Assembly: GCA_964613045.1 (NCBI GenBank)
Contig: CAZTFS010000055.1
Span: forward strand, 1-15,277
Length of the DNA: 15,277 nucleotides
Reading direction: 5' to 3'
Origin: UBA1081 sp964613045
GTDB taxonomy: Bacteria; Bacillota; Clostridia; Oscillospirales; Acutalibacteraceae
The translations under genes and the position numbers were made by a program. Each line of letters begins with the position of its first letter. Position 1 is the first letter of the stretch. The notes below the pieces were generated by a model. That model was not told the origin of the DNA. It saw only the letters and a program-made list of their open reading frames with translations, and made no database searches. Below are positions 7,045-12,746 of this stretch, piece after piece.

Positions 7045-8493
7045 TTATTTCTTATGGACAGATTCATTGATAAGTCGTTGTTTTTCTTCCCAGAGAGAGC
7101 GTGACAGATCCACATAATAATTATGAGGATACTCAAACCTCAGAACTTCCTCCCAGAGAGTATCTACCTGTTCGGCACAATATGCTCTTATATCAGTCAC
7201 GTTCGGAGACTGATATACGCATCTGCCCTCTACAAAAACAGGTTCAAGTAACTGACGTGCAACAAAATTATCCACAGTCTTTGTTTTCCATGTGTAATCA
7301 GGGTCAAATAATTCATATTCACTCAGATCGGATATATTTTCATCCTCTAAAGTGAGAAGGTCTGCGATTGCCTTGCCTGTTTCCATATCAAAGAGTCGCC
7401 ACAGAAGCTTAGGACACGGAGTCGTTATCTTTGACACATTTTCACTTATCTTGATACAATTTTTGATTTTTCCGTCTTTTTCAAGAGCAGCAAGCTTATA
7501 CACACCGCCGAAAACAGGAGAAGATGCACTTGTGATAAGTCTTTCTCCCACAAGGAAGCTGTCTACTCTTGCACCGTGACTGAGCATTTCACGTATAATA
7601 TGTTCATCAAGAGAATTTGACGCATAAATATCACAATCAGGAAAACCTGCCTCATTTAGCATTCTGCGGATCTTTTTTGACAGATATGCAAGATCTCCGC
7701 TGTCGATTCTTATCCCCTTCGGTCTGAAGCCTCGGGGTAATACTTCACGCTTAAATGCTTCAATAGCATTAGGAACACCCGAGTTGACGGAATTATAAGT
7801 ATCAACAAGAAGCACGCAGTTGTCGGGATACTCTCTTGCATAGGCACAGAATGCATCAAGCTCAGAGTCAAAAGACTGGATCCATGTGTGACTCATTCCG
7901 CCAAACACAGGGATATCAAACATTTTTGCCGCCTGTGCGTTTGTTGTTGCTGAACAACCGCCTATATACGCAGCTCTTGCACCGAGAATTGCCGCATCTG
8001 AACCGTGAGCACGTCTTGAACCGAATTCAACTACACTTCTGCCCTGTGCTGCCCGTACAATGCGGTTTGCCTTGGTCGCAATAAGTGTCTGATGATTGAT
8101 TGTCAGAAGCACCATCGTTTCAATAAGAAGAGCCTGAAGTATGGGACCTTTGACTTTTACTATAGGTTCACCGGGAAATACAGGTGTTCCCTCCGGAACA
8201 GCCCACACATCGCATTTGAACTCAAAATTCCTAAGATAATCAAGAAATTCCTCAGAAACGCCTTTATCACGCAAAAAACCAATATCCTCATCATCAAATT
8301 GAAGGTGCGACAGGCTCTCGCACAATTGCTGAACACCTGCCATAATGCAAAAACCGCCCACCTGAGGCATAGGTCTGAAAAACATGTCAAACCATGCAAC
8401 GGTATCACGCATACCGTGCTTCATGAATCCGTTTGCCAGAGCAACTTCATAGAAATCCATCATAAGATTGTATTTTTCATTTTTATTTATCAT
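7045..8493 (-). CDS. pncB: Nicotinate phosphoribosyltransferase
   Basis: This 482-residue cytoplasmic enzyme joins nicotinate to phosphoribosyl pyrophosphate, using ATP, to give nicotinate mononucleotide: the entry step of the Preiss-Handler NAD salvage route. The family markers are present: DFYEVALANGF near the N terminus, VEFGSRRAHG (155-164), GGMSHTWIQSF with His202 as the expected phosphorylated histidine, and GIRIDSGDLAYLSKK with Asp264 and Asp267 for phosphoribosyl binding, then a GVYKLAA segment. Length is normal for the family. The ATG at 8493 is preceded by AAGGA at 9 nt. It has its own promoter at 8525-8553 and is divergent from the XRE-type regulator gene. That neighbour might control it, but nothing recognisable as a known niacin-regulator site was seen. 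Confidence 0.96.
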   Translation of the reverse strand: MINKNEKYNLMMDFYEVALANGFMKHGMRDTVAWFDMFFRPMPQVGGFCIMAGVQQLCESLSHLQFDDEDIGFLRDKGVSEEFLDYLRNFEFKCDVWAVPEGTPVFPGEPIVKVKGPILQALLIETMVLLTINHQTLIATKANRIVRAAQGRSVVEFGSRRAHGSDAAILGARAAYIGGCSATTNAQAAKMFDIPVFGGMSHTWIQSFDSELDAFCAYAREYPDNCVLLVDTYNSVNSGVPNAIEAFKREVLPRGFRPKGIRIDSGDLAYLSKKIRRMLNEAGFPDCDIYASNSLDEHIIREMLSHGARVDSFLVGERLITSASSPVFGGVYKLAALEKDGKIKNCIKISENVSKITTPCPKLLWRLFDMETGKAIADLLTLEDENISDLSEYELFDPDYTWKTKTVDNFVARQLLEPVFVEGRCVYQSPNVTDIRAYCAEQVDTLWEEVLRFEYPHNYYVDLSRSLWEEKQRLINESVHKK

Positions 8494-8524
8494 AAGATAC
8501 AGTCCTTATCAGTTATATGTATTA

Positions 8525-8553
8525 ATAATAGCACATAATAAACATATAATCAA
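8525..8553 (-). promoter_or_regulatory. Sigma-A promoter of pncB (extended -10)
   Basis: TTGATT (8548-8553), 17 bp, TATTAT (8525-8530) on the minus strand, with TGC directly before the -10 box, a typical extended -10 element. Confidence 0.78.
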
Positions 8554-8563
8554 ATATATTTTC

Positions 8564-8599
8564 ATGCTTTTTTTATAAAGTAATTTCAACAAAAAGCAT
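8564..8599. repeat. Inverted repeat in the pncB/XRE divergent intergenic region
   Basis: ATGCTTTTT (8564-8572) and AAAAAGCAT (8591-8599) are perfect inverted 9-mers 18 bp apart, centred between two divergent promoters in the 199-bp region between pncB and the regulator gene. It could be an operator for the XRE protein. The A/T-rich composition makes chance possible. Confidence 0.4.
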
Positions 8600-8636
8600 A
8601 CTAATAAAATAAAATTAAAATTTATTCCTCAAATAC

Positions 8637-8665
8637 TTGAATTTTATGTATTATTGTGCTAATAT
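8637..8665 (+). promoter_or_regulatory. Sigma-A promoter of the XRE-type regulator (extended -10)
   Basis: TTGAAT (8637-8642), 17 bp, TAATAT (8660-8665), with TGC before the -10 box. The transcript would start near 8672, about 20 nt before the ATG. Short arms TATTA and TAATA flank TTGTGC across the -10 box. Confidence 0.78.
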
Positions 8666-8692
8666 ATAGACGCTCGGACGGAGGTGTAAATT

Positions 8693-8941
8693 ATGAGAGT
8701 AAGAAAACAACAATTAGGCGACCGCAATATTGCAGGTGAAAGAGTAGAACAGAGAAGAAAAGCAATCGGAATGAAACAAAAGGATCTTCTTACACAACTG
8801 CAGGTCAGAGGTATTGACCTTAATGCATCGGGACTGTCAAAGCTTGAGGGGCAGTTCAGAAGCATAAACGATTATGAGCTTGTCGCATTGGCAGATGTTC
8901 TCGGTGTTTCAATAAACTGGCTCGTCGGTCAGGAAGATTGA
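8693..8941 (+). CDS. XRE-family helix-turn-helix transcriptional regulator
   Basis: This 82-residue protein is essentially a single Cro/C1-type DNA-binding domain (about residues 12-80). The helix-turn-helix is read as QKDLLTQLQVRGI (helix 2) and ASGLSKLEGQFR (recognition helix), followed by DYELVALADVLGVSINWLVG, the usual closing helices of the family. No sensor or dimerisation domain follows, so any signal must come from a partner or from DNA occupancy. GGAGGT (8680-8685) lies 7 nt before the ATG. It has its own promoter and terminator. Targets are unknown; autoregulation and control of divergent pncB are the simplest ideas. Small XRE proteins of this type are common in Clostridia and in mobile DNA; nothing here marks a prophage. 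Confidence 0.92.
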   Translation: MRVRKQQLGDRNIAGERVEQRRKAIGMKQKDLLTQLQVRGIDLNASGLSKLEGQFRSINDYELVALADVLGVSINWLVGQED

Positions 8942-8971
8942 TTTTAAATATATTAAATGGATATAAAATTT

Positions 8972-8998
8972 AAACTCCCTTAAACGGGAGTTTTTTTT
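8972..8998 (+). terminator. Intrinsic terminator of the XRE gene
   Basis: AAACTCCC (8972-8979) pairs with GGGAGTTT (8986-8993), loop TTAAAC, inside a run of eight T at 8991-8998. It lies 30 nt past the stop codon. Confidence 0.92.
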
Positions 8999-9001
8999 AA
9001 C

Positions 9002-9140
9002 TTTACAGAAAACTGTGTTTCCTATAAAGTAAAAAAAGATTATATGTCCCGTCGATTTACCCTACGGGCACGACGAGGGACTCTAATCAAAAACGGTCAC
9101 CGCAGGCATACGGCGAAAGCCGTTTTCTTGCTTTATTCAC
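9002..9140 (+). ncRNA. Candidate structured RNA element, family not recognised
   Basis: The A/T-rich intergenic DNA is broken by a markedly G+C-rich stretch (about 9046-9122) that folds well. Arm 1: GATTA, GTCCC and GTCG (9038-9054) pair with CGAC, GGGAC and TAATC (9071-9088), with a 2-nt bulge, a small internal loop and an apical CCC/GGG. Arm 2: ACGGC-GAAA-GCCGT (9110-9123), a GNRA-capped hairpin followed by TTTCTTGCTTT, terminator-like; alternatively AAAACGG (9090-9096) pairs with CCGTTTT (9120-9126), which excludes the first form. A weak plus-strand promoter may precede it (TTTACA at 9003, TATAAA at 9023, 15-bp spacer). Read on the minus strand, arm 1 is followed by seven T, so orientation is not settled. 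It could be a small RNA, a riboswitch-like leader or a dispersed repeat. Confidence 0.45.
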
Positions 9141-9143
9141 AAA

Positions 9144-9157
9144 AAAACTATAGTTTT
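9144..9157. promoter_or_regulatory. 14-bp perfect palindrome, possible operator
   Basis: AAAACTATAGTTTT equals its own reverse complement. Half of it (TAGTTTTA, 9151-9158) recurs directly at 9169-9176, 18 bp on, just before the -35 box at 9189. This layout suits a regulator binding in tandem or an UP-like element, but the A/T-rich background weakens the case. Confidence 0.35.
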
Positions 9158-9188
9158 ACATTCAATTTTAGTTTTAACATAAATTTAA

Positions 9189-9217
9189 TTGACTTTTTTA
9201 TCCAATTGTGATATATT
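9189..9217 (+). promoter_or_regulatory. Sigma-A promoter upstream of the assembly gap
   Basis: TTGACT (9189-9194), 17 bp, TATATT (9212-9217). It points toward the 8-codon frame at 9264 and, if the scaffold order holds, the operon that continues at 9409. Confidence 0.75.
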
Positions 9218-9263
9218 ATAATTGAAATTGATAATAATTGATGTAAAAAGGAGGTAGATTCCA

Positions 9264-9290
9264 ATGGTTAAGAATAATTCAATCTCATAA
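9264..9290 (+). CDS. 8-codon reading frame with strong ribosome site, possible leader peptide
   Basis: AAAGGAGGT (9247-9255) lies 8 nt upstream of an ATG and 30 bp downstream of a good promoter, yet the frame reads only MVKNNSIS and then TAA. This is either a translated leader peptide or a gene start broken by an error at the contig end, which comes 6 nt after the stop. The ribosome site is among the best in the window, so initiation here is likely; the short product is odd. Confidence 0.4.
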   Translation: MVKNNSIS

Positions 9291-9296
9291 CACAGA

Positions 9297-9396
9297 NNNN
9301 NNNNNNNNNNNNNNNNNNNNNNNNNNNNNNNNNNNNNNNNNNNNNNNNNNNNNNNNNNNNNNNNNNNNNNNNNNNNNNNNNNNNNNNNNNNNNNNN
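9297..9396. other. Assembly gap (100 N)
   Basis: Exactly 100 N, the conventional placeholder for a gap of unknown length. Sequence between the 8-codon frame and the ribosome site of the next gene is missing, and whole genes could be absent. Gaps often mark repeats such as insertion sequences. Confidence 0.98.
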
Positions 9397-9408
9397 AGGA
9401 GATAAACC

Positions 9409-10512
9409 ATGAAAAAATCAATAAAAATTACAGTTTCAACAATTTCTGTCATTCTGATTATACTTATAATCATTGTAACAGTTTTTGCTCAAACAAATGA
9501 CATAAACAGTCTTGCAGAAGCTAAAGCTTATGCTGAAAGCTTATTTAATTCCGAAAAAAATGCAGTTATAAATGAATTAGCTGATAACAGCTTTAATGAA
9601 ATATTAACGGAAATTAAAAACATTGAGAATTCAGATGAAGCGGATAAGGATAAGCTTGCATACTATCATATTGCCCTTTCAGACAAAATGTCAACTGCAA
9701 GCAGAAATGAAATCACATCTGCAATTCTTGATACAACACTGTCGGCTGAATCAAGAGCATCAATTATTATTTCTGCTGAATCCAATGATATCACACTTGA
9801 TTATGAACGTCTCAGCGATGCTATAGATGATGACAAATACGCAGACATAAGACCCATGCTGATAGACCTTGTTGCAGACGCAACACCGAACAATATCGAA
9901 GAAATTGAGAAAATTGTCGAAAATAAATCTGAGGGATTTTCTAAAGCCATAAGAACACTTTGGGAAATTAAACCTACGAAAGCAATTGCTATTGCCGATG
10001 AGATATTTGCTGATTATTCAGGTGAATATGATGAAATTTTCAGAGGTGCTTTCAGTGTAAAATCATACCAGGCAATGCTCGACCCGACAGATAAAAATTG
10101 TGCCGAATATATTGCTCTTTGTGACAAAATACTCAATACCCCGTGCGATAATGCAGATGGCAGAGAAACATATATGATCAGTTGGATAGAGGAAATTCAA
10201 AGCAAGGAAATCCTGATTTATTGCAAGGAAAAAGGTTTTTCGGATAGGATAGATGCTATATATTTGGAATTAACATTATCAAAGATGCTGGAAGAGCCGG
10301 CATCAATAGAAAATATTGAGCTCTTCTTATACTATTATCGGGAAACACCAATTGCTAATGTATGGGAAGCTGTAAATAAACATCTGGCAAATAATGAAGA
10401 ATTCTATAAAAACAACCCTGAACTGAAGAATCAGTTAGAATCGATTGAAAAAGACAATTACGAATTAATGAGTATTCTTTTAGAACCGAATGAACCACGA
10501 GAGGTGAAATAA
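9409..10512 (+). CDS. Exported helical protein of unknown function
   Basis: I do not recognise this 367-residue protein. It begins MKKSIK and a hydrophobic stretch (about 7-27) that ends VFA-QT, so it has either a signal peptide cleaved near residue 27 or a membrane anchor; there is no lipobox cysteine. The rest is acidic and almost wholly helix-forming, with repeated 30-40-residue helix pairs rich in Ala, Glu, Ile and Leu, suggesting an alpha-solenoid (HEAT- or TPR-like) scaffold, though no signature repeat is clear. AGGAG (9397-9401) lies 7 nt before the ATG and is the first sequence after the gap. It ends one base before the dockerin protein gene, so the two are surely cotranscribed and may act together. 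Upstream operon members may be hidden in the gap. Confidence 0.8.
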   Translation: MKKSIKITVSTISVILIILIIIVTVFAQTNDINSLAEAKAYAESLFNSEKNAVINELADNSFNEILTEIKNIENSDEADKDKLAYYHIALSDKMSTASRNEITSAILDTTLSAESRASIIISAESNDITLDYERLSDAIDDDKYADIRPMLIDLVADATPNNIEEIEKIVENKSEGFSKAIRTLWEIKPTKAIAIADEIFADYSGEYDEIFRGAFSVKSYQAMLDPTDKNCAEYIALCDKILNTPCDNADGRETYMISWIEEIQSKEILIYCKEKGFSDRIDAIYLELTLSKMLEEPASIENIELFLYYYRETPIANVWEAVNKHLANNEEFYKNNPELKNQLESIEKDNYELMSILLEPNEPREVK

Positions 10513-10513
10513 A

Positions 10514-11359
10514 ATGAAAAAAATTATTTCGCTTTCAATTGCAATATGCATAATTTTCACATCGGCAATATTAACAACGTCAGCAGCAACCAACGCACAG
10601 GGATATGCAATATACAGAGACGGTGCAGGCATAAATCCCGACTGGCATTCAGGTTATATTTATTCATCAAGTTTCAATGCATCAAATACTGTAATCCATG
10701 TTGATAACGGTGAAAATGGCGATGATGCAGATACCAATCACTTAATAAATTATGTCACGCTATCAGAATTTATTGATAACGAAGAATTTTACGGTTATTA
10801 TATTCCGCACAAATTCGCATCATCATCAATTGAAGAAGCAAACGAAATAAAAAACAACGTGATTGATACTGCAAAAAAATTACAAGAAAGAACAAAAGAT
10901 GACCTTGTTTACAATCTGACAAATCAGGTTTGGTACAAAAAAGACAGTAATAATAATGGTAAGGTTGATATTGAAGAAATAACAAGTATGAGATGCGACG
11001 GACTTATTGAATACTGCTACGAAAAAAATAATGCTCTCATATACGGTGGTAACATATCCACCTATGACACTTCAATCAGAAATGCACACACTGCTGTAAA
11101 CATAACACCTAAAAAACAAGCAACACTATATATGCAAAATTGTTTGGGTGATATTAATTATGATTACAAAGTCACAGCAGCAGATGCAAGATTGGCTCTT
11201 CAATATTCGTCTCAAACAATAACCGGTTTTGATAGTTATCAATTGTTCGTTACAGACGTTGACGGAAGCGGTGTAATAACTGCTGCAGACGCAAGACTGA
11301 TTTTGCAATATTCTTCCGCACTCATTGATATGTTCCCTGCCGATCCTTTATCAAGCTAA
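10514..11359 (+). CDS. Secreted putative papain-like (permuted NlpC/P60-type) cysteine hydrolase with EF-hand loop and type I dockerin
   Basis: This 281-residue protein has a clear signal peptide (MKKIISLSIAICII..., likely cut after TTSAA near residue 25). The core (about 28-200) has the layout of circularly permuted papain-fold enzymes: His45 in DWHSGYIY comes first and Cys161 in MRCDGLIEYCYE later; activity, peptidase or amidase, is inferred. Between them lies a canonical EF-hand loop, DSNNNGKVDIEE (144-155). The C terminus (about 212-270) is a type I dockerin with two calcium loops, Asp213-Asp224 and Asp248-Asp259, each ending TAADARL. Dockerins bind cohesins on scaffoldins or cell-wall proteins, so it is probably part of a surface or released complex. 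GAGGTG (10501-10506) lies inside the end of the preceding gene. A terminator follows. Confidence 0.82.
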   Translation: MKKIISLSIAICIIFTSAILTTSAATNAQGYAIYRDGAGINPDWHSGYIYSSSFNASNTVIHVDNGENGDDADTNHLINYVTLSEFIDNEEFYGYYIPHKFASSSIEEANEIKNNVIDTAKKLQERTKDDLVYNLTNQVWYKKDSNNNGKVDIEEITSMRCDGLIEYCYEKNNALIYGGNISTYDTSIRNAHTAVNITPKKQATLYMQNCLGDINYDYKVTAADARLALQYSSQTITGFDSYQLFVTDVDGSGVITAADARLILQYSSALIDMFPADPLSS

Positions 11360-11366
11360 GCAAACT

Positions 11367-11399
11367 AAAAAGTCCGATGAACACTCATCGGACTTTTTT
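11367..11399. terminator. Bidirectional terminator between convergent genes, overlapping the folC end
   Basis: Perfect 14-bp stem, 11367-11380 with 11385-11398, loop ACAC, with A and T runs at the outer ends so that both directions get a U tract. It serves the dockerin gene (stop at 11359) and folC. The right arm contains the folC stop codon and its last four codons. Confidence 0.95.
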
Positions 11400-12659
11400 G
11401 AAATAATTATAAAGATCAGAACACAGATACAGTGAACCGCAGACGATAAGCACGTCATCTTTTCCCGTCTTTTCAACAGCCGCCTTCAAGCCGTCAAGTT
11501 CATTGTCAAAGCTGACAGCGTGTGTGCCGCTATTTTTTATCAGCTCTGCTAATTTTTCACTTTTCATGCTTCTGGGATTTGAGGGTGTTACGGCAAAAAC
11601 CATATCAAAATAAGGGGTAAGCAGTTTGAGAACACTGCTTACATCTTTATCCTCCATCATTCCCATAACAGCATTTATCCTTCTGCCTTTAAGATTGTTT
11701 TCAATAACACTTTTCAATGCTTTTGCTGAGTCCTCGTTGTGGCAACCGTCAAAAATGACAAAGGGAGAGGAAGAAACTATCTCGCATCTTGCGGGATTTT
11801 TTGTTTGTGCAATGCCGTTTTTTATTGCTTTTGCGGAAACTGATATGCCTTGTTTTTTAAGAGCGTTTATACATTCAATTGCAGTTATACAATTTTCGGT
11901 CTGATGCTTACCGGGAAATGGCACAAATACTTCCCTGCCGTTATATGATATCTTACTGCCCGTAATATCTTCACTTATGATTTTAAACTGCGATATATCG
12001 GCAAAGTGAAGCTCCGAATTACGTATTCTGCTCTGTTCTTTTATGACCTTAAGTGCCTCTGCATTCTGTGAAGAACAAGTTACAACAGGACAGTTTTTTT
12101 TGATAATTCCGCATTTTTCATAGGCAATTTCTGCAATGGTATTACCGAGAATTTTTACATGGTCAAGTGAAATGGAGGTTATAACGCTTACAAGTGGTCG
12201 TTCAATGACATTTGTGGCATCAAATCTGCCGCCGAGACCCGTTTCAAGGATAACAAAATCACAACCGATGTTCTTATAATAAAGAAATGCAGCTGCAGTC
12301 ACGGCTTCAAATTCAGTTATAATAATATCTTCACTTCTGAGTTTTTCAATCTCGATCCTGACAGTATCAGTCACTTTTTCAAGGTCAGTTTCACTTATCA
12401 TTTCACCGTCAACACGTATCCTTTCACGGAAATCAACAATGTAAGGTGAAGTGTAAAGACCTGTTTTATACCCGGCTGCTTTCAAGACAGATGCAAGAAA
12501 AGAACATACCGTACCCTTGCCGTTCGTACCGGCAACATGAATACAGCGAAGACTTTTTTCGGGATTACCCAGTCTTTCAAGTAATATTTTTATTCTGTCA
12601 AGCCCGGGCATCATACCGAATGTAAGAAGTGAATGATAATATTTTTCTGCATTAGTCAT
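11385..12659 (-). CDS. folC: Folylpolyglutamate synthase / dihydrofolate synthase
   Basis: This 424-residue cytoplasmic Mur-ligase-family enzyme adds glutamate, with ATP, to dihydropteroate and/or to tetrahydrofolates, supplying and retaining folate. Visible markers: P-loop GTNGKGT (44-50), SPYIVDFRERI (71-81), TEFE (115-118), ETGLGGRFDATN (139-150), SLDHVKILG with His167, EKCGIIKK with Lys182 as the expected carbamylated lysine, GKHQTENC, and FDGCHNEDSAKAL in the C-terminal domain (commonly FDGAHN). The start is set at the ATG at 12659 because it gives the normal family length and puts the Mur-type N terminus in register; the GTG at 12731 would add 24 residues coded by a hairpin element. The ribosome site is weak (AGAAGAA). 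It lies 87 nt downstream of valS, a common Clostridia arrangement, and is probably cotranscribed with it. Confidence 0.94.
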   Translation of the reverse strand: MTNAEKYYHSLLTFGMMPGLDRIKILLERLGNPEKSLRCIHVAGTNGKGTVCSFLASVLKAAGYKTGLYTSPYIVDFRERIRVDGEMISETDLEKVTDTVRIEIEKLRSEDIIITEFEAVTAAAFLYYKNIGCDFVILETGLGGRFDATNVIERPLVSVITSISLDHVKILGNTIAEIAYEKCGIIKKNCPVVTCSSQNAEALKVIKEQSRIRNSELHFADISQFKIISEDITGSKISYNGREVFVPFPGKHQTENCITAIECINALKKQGISVSAKAIKNGIAQTKNPARCEIVSSSPFVIFDGCHNEDSAKALKSVIENNLKGRRINAVMGMMEDKDVSSVLKLLTPYFDMVFAVTPSNPRSMKSEKLAELIKNSGTHAVSFDNELDGLKAAVEKTGKDDVLIVCGSLYLCSDLYNYFKKVR

Positions 12660-12681
12660 ATTTATTCTTCTTTCAGAAAAA

Positions 12682-12737
12682 GCAGGGCGGCTTGCCTTCA
12701 AGCCGCCGTATAACGGATGCCCGACGGACACCCCTGC
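12682..12737 (-). repeat. G+C-rich hairpin element between valS and folC
   Basis: A 56-bp G+C-rich block folds with an outer stem GCAGGG/CCCTGC (12682-12687 with 12732-12737), a perfect 9-bp hairpin GGCGGCTTG/CAAGCCGCC with a 4-nt loop (12686-12694 with 12699-12707), and a smaller hairpin around 12718-12730. Inner and outer stems share two bases, so not all pairs form at once. No T run follows, so it is not a standard terminator. It may be a dispersed intergenic repeat, an RNA-stability element between two cistrons, or a folC leader structure. Confidence 0.55.
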
Positions 12738-12746
12738 GATTTTATT

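Noticed and set aside
8525..8665. The pncB and XRE promoters share TGTGCTA near the -10 box, suggesting a common operator.
   Set aside because: The shared bases are mostly an extended -10 (TGC plus TAnTAT-like box), and the rest of the 17-bp spacers align poorly.
9101..9123. Group II intron domain V or a known riboswitch in the G+C-rich element.
   Set aside because: The GAAA-capped hairpin is too short and lacks the domain V catalytic AGC/bulge pattern; no intron protein is nearby. The cores of the ZTP, THF, guanidine, fluoride, glycine and c-di-GMP classes are not present.
12660..12731. GTG start at 12731 for folC.
   Set aside because: The added 24 residues come from the hairpin element and have no counterpart in the FolC family; the ATG at 12659 gives normal length.
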